64,000 nt of DNA. It comes from Petaurus breviceps papuanus (Eukaryota > Chordata > Mammalia > Diprotodontia > Petauridae). This document shows positions 1 through 10,699 of this stretch, piece after piece; position 1 is the first letter of the stretch; every line of letters begins with the position of its first letter. The stretch is from contig JAMXIF010000051.1 in assembly GCA_028583685.1 (NCBI GenBank), positions 49,554,951-49,618,950 on the forward strand, given 5' to 3'. The position numbers and the translations under genes are program-made. The notes beneath the pieces are model-generated. The model was not told the origin of the DNA. It did not search any database and was given only the letters and a program-made list of their open reading frames with translations.

Positions 1-1070
1 TCCAAACCTGAATTCTTGTCAGGCTGCCAGGTTCATAATCTCGGCATTATCTTTGTATCTTCATTCTCCCTCACCCCACATATCCAATCAATTGCCATAT
101 CTTATCATTTCTCTCTCTACAATATCTTTCACAACCTTCTCCTCCTCTTCTTCCTCCTTCTCCTTCTTCTCTTCCTCTCCAGTCACACAGTTATGACCTT
201 AGTTCAGGCTTTCATCCAGTCATATTATTTCAGCAACCTCCTGACTGGTCTCCCTGGCTCAAGTGTCTCAGCCCACACTGTCTCCCACCCCCAGTGCATC
301 GTACAAACATCTGTCAAAGTAATTTCCTTTAAGTCTAGGTATGTCAGTTCTCTAATCAATTTTAGTGACTCTCTATTGCCTCTAGAATCAAATATAAATG
401 CATTTCCATTTTTTATTTTATTTTATTTTTGCAGGGGGGAAGGCAAGGCAATTGGAGTTAAGTGCGTTGCCCAAGGTCACACAACTAGTTAAGTGTCAAG
501 TATCTGAGGTCATATTTGAACTCAGGTCCTCTTGGCTTCAGGGCTGGTGCTCTATTCACCGCACCACCTAGCTACCCCTAAATGCATTTCTTTTGCTCAT
601 AAACCCCTTCAATAACCTGGCTCTAACCCAGATTTCCAGCCTCACCAGAAATGATTCTCCCTCCTAAACTCTGAGATCCAACCAAGGCGGCCTTCACTCT
701 ATCCCTCACTCATGATATTCCATTTCCTTATCTCTATGACATTGCACTGGCTATCTCCTATGTCCCCCATGAACTCCCTCTTCACCTCCACCTCAAAGAA
801 TCCCTTTCCTCCTCCCAAAATACAGCTCAAGCTACACTTAATACGAAGACTTTTCTGATTCCCCCTAACAACTAGTGCCCTCCCTATCAAACTACCTTGT
901 GTTTAACATTGTTGCACTGATTCTCTTTATATTTATTCTGTATATTCTTAATATATGTACTTATATCTTCCTCATTAGTTAGCTTCTTGTGAGTAATCTT
1001 TGTATCCCTACTAACTGGCATAGTTCCTGTTAACACAGGATGTGCTTAATAAACACTTGTTGGTTGATTG
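1..1070 (+). mobile_element. L2 LINE, 3' part, split by a SINE
   Basis: LINE-2 remnant reading left to right. The frame from about 16 translates to pieces such as NLGIIFVSSFSLTPHIQS and LVQAFIQSYYFSNLLTGLPG, which resemble the C-terminal part of L2 ORF2 (reverse transcriptase polyprotein). It runs into the L2 3' UTR: 'taactggcatagttcctgtt' and then 'gcttaataaacacttgttgg' ending in ttgattg at 1070. A tRNA-SINE at 407-578 interrupts it. The 5' part lies outside the window. The coding frame is decayed, so it is a fossil and not a host gene. Confidence 0.85.
407..578 (-). mobile_element. tRNA-derived SINE, monomer, inserted in L2
   Basis: Inverted copy of the marsupial tRNA-SINE: T-rich tail at 407-430, then 'attggagttaagtgcgttgc', 'tttgaactcaggtcctcttg' (the B-box region), ending 'gcaccacctagctacccc'. 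It is flanked by a perfect 12-bp target-site duplication, taaatgcatttc, at 395-406 and 579-590. Removing it and one copy restores a continuous L2. Confidence 0.93.
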
Positions 1071-1074
1071 AAAA

Positions 1075-1180
1075 TGGATAGAGAAATGGCCAGGAAGTCA
1101 GAAAGACCTGGACTGAAAACCTGTCTCTGACACATTCTGGCTATTATTTCACCTTTTAGTTCTGTGGACAAATCTTGGAG
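1075..1180 (+). mobile_element. CORE-SINE fragment
   Basis: Contains 'gaagtcagaaagacctgg' followed by a decayed 'cctgtctctgacacattctg', matching the 5' half of CORE-SINEs. Truncated, with no recognisable tail. Confidence 0.4.
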
Positions 1181-1285
1181 ATTCTCTATTGAAGAGAAGG
1201 TGCCATATTTGGTGAGATATAGCAGTGAAGGAAGCTTCCCCACCAGGACATCCCTGCCCCAATCACAGATCCCATTGCTATTTCC

Positions 1286-1384
1286 TAATAATATCTAACA
1301 TTTCCGTGGCACTCTGGTTCTCAAAGCACTTTACATATATTATCTCTTCTGATCCTCACAATGAGCCTGGGTGGTAGGTGAGTC
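1286..1384 (-). mobile_element. MIR/THER1-type CORE-SINE fragment
   Basis: 'caaagcactttacatatatt' followed by 'ctgatcctcacaatgagcct' and 'gggtggtaggtg' is the reverse complement of the 3' half of a MIR-like SINE. Confidence 0.65.
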
Positions 1385-1879
1385 ATTCACTACCTCCCTC
1401 CCAAATGATGCTAACACAGATCAAATGGCACCAACACACATATTCACAGCTGCATACAAGATGTTAGCAGAGTGCCTAGTGTCAACCATGTGGGCCAACA
1501 TGGAGTCAATTAATTTATTTCCTTTGAAACCATCATCTGGTGCTGTGCTTGAAATAAAATCGAATCATCAAATTGAAGGAAGAATCAGAGGTAAGATGGT
1601 CCCAACCAATTAGTCCAAGACAATACTTCCTTGAGGCCTATATTTTTTTTTACTTTCTGCTTAAGTATCTTTTTGTTTCATTGAGTTTAGGAGCAATGAT
1701 GTATTTACAAAATGGCATGTTGTTTGCCTATGGAGGGGTATATATGGGTGGCCTTATATGAGAGCCAGCACGCAAACTCAGGTGGTGGAACTAAGGTTTT
1801 AGTTCAGTCTTTATTCTCAGAACTCCTTTTCATTCTTAAAAAATCTTGAGGATCTCCCAAAGAGATTTTATTTCTGTGG
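1385..1879. other. Unassigned stretch
   Basis: No repeat family or gene recognised. The open frames at 1371-1613 and 1573-1761 are short, overlap, and show no domain. Confidence 0.5.
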
Positions 1880-2860
1880 GTTACATCTATCGACATTTCT
1901 TATATAAGAAATGAAAACTTTGTGTTGTTCTGAAAATAGTTTCAATCACTCTGAGGAACCACCTCATATTTGTCAGATTGGTTATTATGACAAAAAAGAA
2001 AAATAATAAATGATGGAGGGGATGTTGGAAAACTGGGATACTGATACACTGTTGGAGTTGTGAACTAATCCACTCTGGAGGACAATTTGGAACTATGCCC
2101 AAAAGACAAGCTGTGCATAGTCTTTAATCCAGCAATACCACTATTAGGTCTGTATCCCAAAGAGATAAAGGGGGGTGGGGAGGAGAGAACCTAGCTGAAC
2201 AAATGTTTATAGTTGCTCTTTTTGTGGTATCTAAGAATTGGAAATTGAGGGGATGATCTTCAACCGGGGGGAGGGGTGACCAAACAAGTTGGGGCATATG
2301 ATTGTGAGGGAATACTATTATGTTATAAATAGAAATGATGAGCAGGATGACTTCAGAAAAAAATTGAAAAGAATCATATGAACTGATACAGAGTGCAGTG
2401 AGAAGAACCAGGACAATACTGTATACAATAACAGCGCTATTTTATGATGAACAACTGTGAATGACTTAGTTATTTTCAGCAATACACTGATCCAAGAAAG
2501 TATCAAAGGACTTGTGATGAAAATTGCTATTCACCTCCAGAGGGAAAAAAATAACTGATGGCATCTGAATACAGACTGAAGCATACTATTTATCCCCTTT
2601 ATCTTTCTCTCTTCCTTTCTTTTCTTTCTTTCTCTCCTTCTTTCTTCCCTTCTTCCTTTTTTTGATTCAGATTTTCTTCTACAAAATGACTAAAATGGAA
2701 ATGTTTTACATGATAGTACATGCATAAACTATACCAGTTTACTTACCATCTAGGGGAGGGAAGGAGATAGAGAGTTTGGAACTCAAAACTTATAAAAAGA
2801 ATGTTAAAAATTGTTTTTATATGTAATTAGGGGAAATAAAATATTTTTAAAAAGAAAATA
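1880..2860 (+). mobile_element. L1 LINE 3' end
   Basis: Marsupial-type L1 3' segment. Landmarks in order: 'gaggaaccacctcatatttg', 'ggaactatgcccaaaagaca' (1 base different from typical), 'ccagcaataccactattagg', 'gaactgatacagagtgcagt', 'gaagaaccaggacaatactg', then a pyrimidine-rich 3' UTR (2597-2660) and the terminal 'tgtaattaggggaaataaaa'. 5'-truncated and decayed. Confidence 0.85.
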
Positions 2861-2897
2861 ATGTTGATGTCACAGCCCTCCTATATACCATGTGTAT

Positions 2898-3066
2898 ATA
2901 AAGAGAGACAGAGAGAATAAGGGGGTGGGGGAGATCAAGACAGAGAGATAGAAAGAGAGAGGAAAGGACAGAGGGGAGAGATACAGATAGACAAGAGGGG
3001 GGAGGGAGGGAGAGAGAAGGAGAGGGGGAAGAGAGAGAAAGAGAGAGAGAGAGAAAGAGAGGGAGC
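2898..3066 (+). repeat. Polypurine (GA)-rich tract
   Basis: About 170 bases of almost pure A and G with GAGA, GGGA and AAAGAG units; the few pyrimidines are isolated. It follows the L1 3' end closely and is followed by a short TATATG/TGTG patch (3094-3165). It may have grown from an L1 tail. Confidence 0.85.
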
Positions 3067-3319
3067 ACAACTAAAACAGTGTTTTTCAAAGTGTGATATA
3101 TATATGCATGTGTGTATGTGTGTCTATTGTCTATATATATGCAAATATACATGTATACATCAATTATTGATGGATTGGCTTTTGATTTTGTACTTCAGTC
3201 CTTTCTAGGCATGCTTTCTCCAATAAACATCTTTGGAGCTTCATGCTCCTGTGTGAGAAGAGGTGTGTGTCTCTGGTTCCTTGGGAGTGTAGCCCAAGCT
3301 AAGTCCTTGCCTTCTTTTT

Positions 3320-3965
3320 CATCATCTATACACTCTCAGTGACCTCTTCAGCTCCCATGGTTTCCTTATCATCTCTATGCTGATGATTCCCAGATCTATA
3401 TATATCCAGTCCCAGTCTCTCTCCTGAGCACCAGTCTGCCACTACCCACTGCCTAGTAGACATTTTAAAATGGATGTTCCAAAAATCTCTAAAGCTCAAC
3501 ATCTTTGACAGAATTCCTTTTTCCCCCAAAAAAACAACCCTCTGCTAAACTTCCCTATTTGTATGGAAAAGATCGCCTCCCTTCTAATCACCTGAGTTCT
3601 CAGTCTTAGTGTTGTCTTAAAACTTATCCCTTCCTCTCATCTCATATATCCAAAAAAAGTCAGCAAATGTTCACATGCTTACTTCCAAATCTCTTGCATT
3701 CCCCCTTTCCACTTTTTCCATGGCCACCACCCTCCTTCAGGCTCAGGCCCTTGCCACTTTTCTCCTGGATTGCTGCAATGCCTTTCTCTCCCTGCCAAGC
3801 TATCTGACATGCAAATGTCAAAGAGACCTCTCTTTACCATATCACTCTCCTACTCAGTAAAGTCCAGTGGGCTCCCTATTGCATCTAGGACAAAACATAA
3901 TCTTTTCTGTTTGACTTGTAAAGTCCTTTAAGACTTGGCCCTCTCTTTATAGGGCTTATATGCAT
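3320..3965 (+). mobile_element. L2 LINE with YADD reverse transcriptase box
   Basis: At 3373-3402 the sequence reads as LYADDSQIY; 3376-3387 encodes YADD, the metal-binding box of the L2/CR1 reverse transcriptase. Later segments match L2 ORF2 ('caggctcaggcccttgccac', 'ctggattgctgcaatgcc', 'ccctattgcatctaggac'). Truncated at the 3' side near 3965; the frame is broken. Confidence 0.8.
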
Positions 3966-4530
3966 AACTTAAATGTGTCATATATCCTACCACCATCACC
4001 TAACCAATGCAGAATCCCTCACTTGCTACATTATTAACCAATTCACATTATCACAATTTATCCTAAATATTTAGGACTTTTAAGCAGTATTATTGAAAGT
4101 GTTTCTTACTCAGAGGATTACTGGGAGCTTGGAGGAAACAAGAGATGGCCTGTCACAGCTCCAATCTGTGCCATCAAGAGGATGGGAGAGAACCTGTATA
4201 TGGTAGAATAGAAAGAGACACTAACCATCCTCACCAAGCAGCCAACCTTGGGAGTAGAATTAGGACCCCTGAAGCCTAACTGAGCAAACAATGGCCTGCT
4301 GGAATGACTGCAGAGGAAAAAGAATGCACCCCCCTAAAAAACACAACTTTAATATGACAGAACACAGAATATCAGGTAGACAAACAAGATGGGGTGGGGG
4401 AGTTATTAAAAAAAAATAAGCTTCAGTGTCTCCTGAAAGAAGTTTGGAAGAGTGTGGACATGAACAGAAGAAAGGTCTTGCTGGGAGGTAACTGTGAAAA
4501 GGGAAGAATATTTTGAAAAACAATCTTAAG
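3966..4530. other. Unassigned stretch
   Basis: No repeat family or gene recognised. Composition is mixed, with no low-complexity run longer than about 10 bases. Confidence 0.45.
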
Positions 4531-4534
4531 CCAT

Positions 4535-4715
4535 TAGGGTTTAAAGAAACCTTAGAGACCACTTAGTCTAATCCTTTTATTTTAACAGCTGGGGAAACTG
4601 AGGCTTAAGGAGATGATGTGATTTTGCCAAGGCCTCTCTGGATTTCATGGTGGGCCTGCAAACTCCCATGATCTCTAAGGTTCTTCCCAGATCCAGATCC
4701 TCTGATATCTAAGAG
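4535..4715 (-). mobile_element. CORE-SINE with L3-like tail
   Basis: 'aaaccttagagaccacttag' then 'ggggaaactgaggcttaagg' is the inverted form of a CORE-SINE whose tail resembles the L3/CR1 3' end. The distal part is decayed. Confidence 0.6.
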
Positions 4716-4734
4716 CCTGTGACAGGGAGCCTGG

Positions 4735-4915
4735 CCTATGGCTATCAGCCCTCTTTCCCCTCCCAACCCTTCTAATATTACCTTCCAACCACTTTGTATG
4801 TGTCTTATATGTACCTATGCACATGTTGTTTCTTCCATAAGAGTATAAGCACCTGGAGGGTAGGTTTATCTTTGTTTTTGCTTCATTCCTCCAGCATATA
4901 GCCAATATAAGTACA
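4735..4915 (+). mobile_element. L2 LINE 3' end
   Basis: 'cataagagtataagcacctg' and 'gagggtaggtttatctttg' correspond to the L2 3' UTR motif 'agaatgtaagctccttgagg'. The terminal repeat is decayed. Confidence 0.65.
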
Positions 4916-4984
4916 AATAAGCAAAAACAAGCAAAAAAAGTAATTTCAAGACAGAAGAGTGTTCATGTCAAGAGTCAAGAAAGA

Positions 4985-5150
4985 TCTCACATTTGGAGCA
5001 GAGAAATACAACCTTAGAGCCCATGGAGTCCAACTCATCAGTTTATAAATAAGACAATGGAATCAAGTTCACCCCAAGCGGAAGTATCAGAGAAGAATTT
5101 GAACCCAAATCCACTGATCCTAAGCCAGGGTTCTTCCCCCTGTACCAAGT
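4985..5150 (-). mobile_element. CORE-SINE with L3-like tail, decayed
   Basis: 'caaccttagagcccatggag' and 'gaatttgaacccaaatccac' mark the two ends of an inverted CORE-SINE. The middle is diverged. Confidence 0.5.
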
Positions 5151-5154
5151 TTCT

Positions 5155-7120
5155 ACTGAAAGGTTGGCACCATGCCCTAATAGGCTTTGCCCACCATTTT
5201 ATAAACATAGCCTAAATTGGCCCCTAAAACAATACTTTTGCAAGGAACTTTTTGCCTCCTTTGCATGGTAGATACTGTCAAGACAACGAGTCAGAGCTAG
5301 CAGGCTCCTATTTATTGTTTGCTGTGCATGCTTCATTTACATATCAAAAGCTCTGCAACACCCCAGCATCATGTGACTGACTTAGTGCTACCCTCATCTG
5401 CGGAGAGTAGCCAACACTCCTTACCCTCTTTATCAAGTTACCCACACAAGTAACCTCCCAATTATGCCTATTAAGATGTTTTTTAATGACTGGATAATTT
5501 ATCTAGCAACACAAGTCAGATTTGTCCAGGCTTTGATTACACAATCAAACCTTCTTGCAGAAAGGAAAAACATAACTGAATTTCCCCAACATTCCCAGTG
5601 ACTTGAGTTTATTATAACTGGCTGCCTCTTCAGAGAGTATTGGAAATGCAGTCTTTCTCATAAATGCAATCATTCTGTGATGATCCAGAAGAGGAGGAAA
5701 AAAGAATCTGGTTTTCTCGGCTTTGGCCACCATCCTCCCAGTTCTTCGACCTAGAACCCCTCCACAACTCAAGCCTTCCTTGTTGGCAGCTACTTTTTTG
5801 CCTGAGACAACAGAAGTGGGAAGCCTATCAGATGTGCCCATCTCCACTCCTTGGACTCCCTATAAAACACTTCTTCAAAATTCTAGAACCACAATGATAT
5901 AGTTGTGACAATGGACTCTTTAATGAACATGTTGGACCCATGCAATGAGTCCACAGATGGGTCTCCCAAACTAGTGTTAGGGATTTTCCCTTCTTCAGAC
6001 CGTGGACTGATGACTACAGCCCCTGAGGATCTGGGGTTATCCCAATGGAATCCTTCCTTTTCTGATTTTGGAGATATCAGCAGATACCATAGTTTGAGGG
6101 TAGAGAGAGGGGGTATTGCCCTAGCATCCTTTCCTTCTTGTCTTTCACACTCTGTCTTTATGATCTCCAATTAAAACAAAAAATCTTTCCCTTAAATGCA
6201 CGAAAGAAAGGTTTATTGTCTTCAACACAGAACAGGCAGTCTAATTTTTTTTTTATTAATTCTCTTTTGAGACACAGAAAGAAAATCCTAAAAACACATT
6301 AGGAATCAGTAATGGGGACTTTTAACCAACCCTAGCTACCTGGCTTCTTTTTCAGGCAGATCTCAAAGTCTTCTGTAGACTATACATCTTTCATGACCAC
6401 CTGCCAGCATACCTCGGTTGAATAAGCTTGAGAATTGACCCCAATCTCTTGTGCTCCCTAGTGCTTAAGAAAACCATCTTATTTTAGATAGACTTTATCT
6501 TAAATTCTTAACACACTCCTCTCTTAACAAGGGGTTTGGTTAGTAATCTGTAACTATATCTCATAAAATACTTCATCCCATCACCTCTTTATTTCTAAAA
6601 TCTACTAGAATTATTCCACCTGCCGGGCGTTTTAATAGGCTAAAATATCATAGCCAGCTCTGGGAAAAAATCTTTTAAGTGGAGACGTGAATCATATCAC
6701 TACTTTTGGCCATTTCAGATATAGAGTGATAGCTCTCAGTATGATCTGATTGTTTCAAAGCCACTTTTGTCTTTAATTGTCTTACTGGCATGGAGAGAGA
6801 TGAAAACATTCTTAGAGAATTTTAAGTCATTAATCACCAAGGAGAGGAAATGATGTCATGAACTTAACACAAAGTACTCCAATGAGGCGAATTTAGACAA
6901 AGGGAAACAGGGCCAGTATCAAGAAGCATCTTCTAACAGCAAACAGAAGGGATAAAGGACACCCTCCAGCTTGAGATGCTTACTCTGTCAGTCTACAAGC
7001 CTAAGTATGCAGAATGGGACAAAGGGAAAATAATCAGTGGTTCAGATTCATTGCACCTCATTAAGCAGCAAGATGGGGATGTTACAGTCCTGGAGCCAGA
7101 GGATGGGCCTCGGAGAACTG
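5155..7120. other. Unassigned 2-kb stretch
   Basis: I recognise no gene or repeat here. Open frames at 5664-5897, 5905-6174 and 6976-7212 show no known domain, and opposite-strand frames overlap them (5545-5847, 5883-6170). A TATA-like 'tccctataaaacac' lies near 5860, so an old LTR or promoter relic is possible but unsupported. A T-run sits near 6246. Confidence 0.4.
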
Positions 7121-7124
7121 GGAT

Positions 7125-7210
7125 TATCTGCAAAATGAGAGGGCTGGACCAGATCATCCCTGAAGGCCCCTTTCTTCTCTGCCATTCTGTGATGGGCAGA
7201 AGGATTGAAT
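7125..7210 (+). mobile_element. CORE-SINE 3' half
   Basis: 'tctgcaaaatgagagggctg' with 'accagatcatccctgaaggc' and 'ccattctgtgatg' is the 3' half of a CORE-SINE with an L3-like tail. Confidence 0.6.
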
Positions 7211-7267
7211 GAGTCTTTCTTGGAGGAAAGAAAAAGAAGTTATCTAATTGAATGCCCTGGTTTTAGA

Positions 7268-7455
7268 GACAGAACAGGATGGTATGGAGAATACTGAACT
7301 GGAAATCAGGAAAGTCTGGGTTCAAATCCTGAGTCAGGATTTAACTGGTTGTGTAATCACAGATGAATCACTTAATTTCTCTGCCCCTCATTTATCCTCA
7401 TCCGTAAGATGGGAATAGTAATAGCCCCCACCTTGGATATTGTTGTAAGGAATAT
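7268..7455 (+). mobile_element. MIR/THER1-type CORE-SINE
   Basis: 'ctgggttcaaatcctgagtc', 'gatgaatcacttaatttctc' and 'gtaagatgggaatagtaata' follow the CORE-SINE order. The tail passes into the TG/TA block that starts at about 7455. Confidence 0.7.
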
Positions 7456-7960
7456 GAATGCATATATGTATGTAGGTATGTACAGATGTGTATGAACATA
7501 TAGACATAGATATATACACATATGACGTGTGTGTTTATACATATTTACATATACACATGTATTATGTGTGTATGCAGTGGGTATGTCTGCACATATTGTA
7601 TATAAATATACACATATAGGTACATACACACATAAAATGTGTGTGTTTATACATATTTACATAAACACAGATGCATGCGTACACCTGTAGTTTCTATACA
7701 CAAGTGCACATGCATGTATATAAATTTTATATACATATATAGATTATATGCATATAATATACATGTTTTATGTGCATATACATATTCACTGTGTCTATAT
7801 ACACGTACATACATGTACATACACAAATGCAATTTTATATACATATGCCCATATGCATACAGACTATGTGTGCAAGCATACACTTTTACATCCATCTTTG
7901 CACATACATGTCGATTGCCCACATGTCATATACATATATGTGTGAGTACACGCACACGGA
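7455..7960. repeat. Long decayed TG/TA (CA/TA) block
   Basis: About 500 bases dominated by alternating purine-pyrimidine steps (tatgtatg, acacatatg, catacatgtac). The repeat explains the overlapping open frames on both strands with Tyr/Ile/His/Cys-rich translations. Confidence 0.9.
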
Positions 7961-8149
7961 TCCACGTTGTACTTTGTGGGCTCAACACCGATTCTTCCTG
8001 CTCTTGCTGTTTTCAGAGCAGCCCGCGCCTCTCCCCAACCACACGGCCGCCACCTTCGTTCAGGCCCATACCCAGTCTCACAGGAGCCATCTACACAGGC
8101 TGGGGCTGCTCATTGGACCCCTTGCAGCAAGTCCCTCCCCCACACCTCT

Positions 8150-8345
8150 GCCATAGGGACCTTCCTTAAGGGCAGGTGGGAGCCTATCACTTTTCTCATC
8201 CAAACTCTGCTGGTTCACTATTAGCTCTGGGATCAAAACAGAAACTCCTTTGTTTGGCTTTGAAGGCTCTTCCCAACCTCTCTCCAGGCTGACTTCAAGC
8301 TTCATCACACTTTAGTCTCCTTCCTGAACTTTACAGCCCAGACAA
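8150..8345 (+). mobile_element. L2 LINE fragment
   Basis: 'tttgaaggctcttcccaacc', 'tctctccaggctgacttcaa' and 'acattacagcccag'-like sequence resemble the L2 ORF2/3' UTR border. No 3' end. Confidence 0.55.
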
Positions 8346-8394
8346 ACAGGTAAGGTTTTGTTTTGGTTTGGTTTGGTTTGGGCTCATCAGATCA

Positions 8395-8560
8395 AAGGCT
8401 TAGAACTAGGGATAGCTCAAAGGCCAACAAGTCCAACCCTGCTGTCTTATAGCTGAGGAATCTGAGGTGAAAAGAAGTTAAGTGCCTTGTCCAAACCATT
8501 TTGTCCAGGTTGACTTATTCCAGATCCAATGTTCTCTCTACAATATGACATTCGGCCCTG
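8395..8560 (-). mobile_element. CORE-SINE, strongly decayed
   Basis: 'gctcaaaggccaacaagtcc', 'agctgaggaatctgaggtg' and 'agttaagtgccttgtccaaa' appear in the order of an inverted CORE-SINE with an L3-like tail. Confidence 0.55.
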
Positions 8561-8569
8561 GATTTTCAA

Positions 8570-8735
8570 ATCCCTCTTCAAATACTTTACTCACTGTGAG
8601 ATCTTAGGTAAGTCACAATACCTCTGTGCCTCAGTTTCCTCATAGGTAAAATAAAAGGGTTGGATGACCTCTTGGTCCCTTGATGACCTCTAAGGTCCCT
8701 AATAGGCCTAACACTATGACCCTAAGATTCCTTCT
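8570..8735 (+). mobile_element. CORE-SINE with L3-like tail
   Basis: 'cactgtgagatcttaggtaa', 'gcctcagtttcctcatagg' and 'gatgacctctaaggtcccta' identify a forward CORE-SINE, next to an inverted one. Confidence 0.65.
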
Positions 8736-8739
8736 GGAC

Positions 8740-9590
8740 CTCTGAGTGAGCAGTGCTCCTTAAATAGAATTTTAGGAAAAGAGTTCTATTTGGAAAAATG
8801 TTCTATTGTCATGGATGAAATGAACTGGCTCATTATTTTTTTTTGCCTCATTTTTCACTTTGGGTTTTTTAGCACCACTTCGACTCCTTATATGCAAATC
8901 ATTTAAATGAGTTGTCTGGAGTCCCCCTATTCATCTTCTCCCAAGTTGCCTCCCCCTGCCCCTTCTCCTCTTCTTCCACACCCCACCCCTAAACCACTGG
9001 TGTTTTGTTTTCTTAGAAAGAAAGTTCTTTGCCTCATCCTCTCTCCAATGACTGTTGTAGGTAACGAAACTGGAGGGAGGGATCCTTGGGGACTTCACTT
9101 AATATTTCTCCCAGATGAACTTAGTGCCTGACAAAAGGCCTCTTTGTCCTGAACTGTGCACCAGCTCTTTGTCTAGGCTGGTATCCAGCACCAAAGGAAG
9201 AAAATGTCACTGCACTCCATTTAATCAATGTTGGATTCTTGGCTTGGATTTCTAGGGGAGGAATGAAACAGTGATTCAAAAGCAATCGCACGTGGATTTT
9301 TTTCTCCATTTTTAATCCCTTATATGTCTTATGGGGAATCTCGATTATCTAGACCTGATTTTCATTACCCCCCAATACACTGGAGAAATGTAGAAATGTC
9401 CTGTCTATCTGCTTAAAGACACAACAGCTGTGTTGATAGGACTCTGCAACAGTAGGTTTAAAAAGTAAAAACTTTCAGTTTAATTGGGATCCCTGTCCCC
9501 TCCCTCCAAAAGAGGGTTTTGCTTATTTCTTTGTTTACAGAAACCATTCTTCTTTTCTTTTGGACAAAACCAACAAACTTGTCAACTTGT
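8740..9590. other. Unassigned stretch with an octamer motif
   Basis: No repeat or gene recognised. ATGCAAAT, the POU octamer, occurs at 8892-8899, directly followed by catttaaatgag. A pyrimidine-rich patch spans about 8930-8995. Confidence 0.4.
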
Positions 9591-9593
9591 ATA

Positions 9594-9630
9594 GGCACAT
9601 CCAGAAAGTCTGGCAAAACTTGAAGGGATT
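9594..9630 (+). mobile_element. Possible mariner-type element end
   Basis: 'ggcacatccagaaagtctgg' followed by caaaactt, next to a TA at 9592-9593, resembles the terminal repeat of the small mariner elements at 9969-10041 and 40162-40236. The partner end is not seen. Confidence 0.35.
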
Positions 9631-9639
9631 TTGGTGTTA

Positions 9640-9797
9640 GAAACCGTATAGAAGGAACTTAGTCCTGGACCTCTCCTAACCCGTAGTGGGGCAGAGCTCG
9701 AATTATGAAGAGTAACTGAAACTTTGCCCAAGGTCATATAGCCAGGGGTCCCAGCAAGACTTGAATCAAGGTCTTTCTGACTGTGAGCCTGGTGTTT
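9640..9797 (-). mobile_element. CORE-SINE with L3-like tail
   Basis: 'ctttgcccaaggtcatatag' then 'agcaagacttgaatcaaggt' and 'gactgtgagcctggtgtt' match an inverted CORE-SINE. Its end abuts the microsatellite. Confidence 0.6.
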
Positions 9798-9868
9798 CTG
9801 TCTGTCTATCTGTCTGTCTCTGTCTCTCTCTCTCTCTGTGCGTGTCTGTGTGTGTGTATCTTTCTGTC

Positions 9869-9901
<33 letters not shown>

Positions 9902-9952
9902 GCCTCTTTGTCTCTCTGTCACTGTCTCTCTCTTTACCTCCCCCCCCAATGG
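9797..9952. repeat. TC/TG microsatellite
   Basis: (TCTG)n, (TC)n and (TG)n tracts on a pyrimidine-rich strand, ending in a run of C. It accounts for the Ser/Leu/Val/Cys-rich open frames in two phases. Confidence 0.95.
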
Positions 9953-9968
9953 AGGAGTGCCAAATGAA

Positions 9969-10041
9969 AAGTGTCCCAAAGATCTTAGGGCACTTTTAAG
10001 CTTTACTCACTTCATCTTGACTAAGACTTCTGGACACCATG
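9969..10041 (+). mobile_element. Small mariner-type palindromic element
   Basis: Left end 'gtgtcccaaagatcttaggg' and right end (reverse complement) 'ggtgtccagaagtcttagtc' are similar inverted repeats around a short centre containing 'cttttaagcttta'. A TA follows the right end at 10042-10043. About 73 bases: non-coding, MITE-like. Confidence 0.65.
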
Positions 10042-10107
10042 TATAGGAGATACCAAACAATAAAGACCCTGAGAGCCTTTGCAGCACTTCAGAAATGCAG
10101 AAACAAT

Positions 10108-10268
10108 GATTTGGCACCTAATGTCTACTTAGTTATTTACATGCTATCTCCTCATTAGAATGGAAGCTCTTTGAAGTTGAGGACACTGTGTTTCCCTTCT
10201 TTGGATACTCAATTTTAAGTACAGTGCCTGGATGTAGTCAACCCTTAATAAATCATTATTGACCAAAT
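10108..10268 (+). mobile_element. L2 LINE 3' end
   Basis: 'tcattagaatggaagctctt', 'aagtacagtgcctggatgta' and 'ccttaataaatcattattga' are the L2 3' landmarks in order. Confidence 0.8.
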
Positions 10269-10309
10269 GCCAGACCTAGTCAGTTAAAATAAGCAGTATC
10301 TAATTAGTC

Positions 10310-10570
10310 AGTGAGGGGTTGTAGTGGATAGGATAGACTTTGAATTAAGAAAATTTTAGGTCATATCTGTTCTCAGACAATTTCTAGCTGTATGACCCTA
10401 GGCAAGTCAGTAAACTCTTCTAGCCTCAATTTCCTTGACTGTAAAATGGAGATAATAATAGGACCTACCTCACTGGGTTATTGTAAAGATGAAATGTGAT
10501 CATACTTGTAAAGTGCTTTGAAAACCATAAAGTGCTAGATAAATGCTTGCTTCTATTAGTAATAGTAATT
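10310..10570 (+). mobile_element. MIR/THER1-type CORE-SINE, near full length
   Basis: 'agctgtatgaccctaggcaa', 'actgtaaaatggagataata', 'aaagtgctttgaaaaccata' and 'gtgctagataaatgcttgct' cover tRNA-related, core and tail parts. Confidence 0.8.
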
Positions 10571-10624
10571 AAAATATGATGTTCCCAGATGGTGGCTGGA
10601 GTGAGCTCCTCCTCTGCCCCACTT

Positions 10625-10698
10625 TGAGACAATACTTGCAATGTGCTCAGCACAGTTCCTGGCACACAGCAGCTGTTTAATAAATGCTGACTCCCTTC
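10625..10698 (+). mobile_element. L2/MIR-type terminal fragment
   Basis: 'cagcacagttcctggcacac' and 'agctgtttaataaatgctga' match the 3' tail shared by L2 and MIR. Confidence 0.6.
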
Positions 10699-10699
10699 C

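Noticed and set aside
16-492. 158-codon frame as a host gene
   Set aside because: Its translation is a decayed L2 ORF2 C-terminus that runs into an unrelated inverted SINE.
5155-6200. Possible old LTR around the TATA-like site near 5860
   Set aside because: No second signal, paired end or flanking duplication could be seen, so only an unassigned stretch is reported.
7639-8169. Longest open frame, 176 codons
   Set aside because: Mostly translation of the TG/TA simple repeat; the opposite strand and the other forward frames are open too. No domain.
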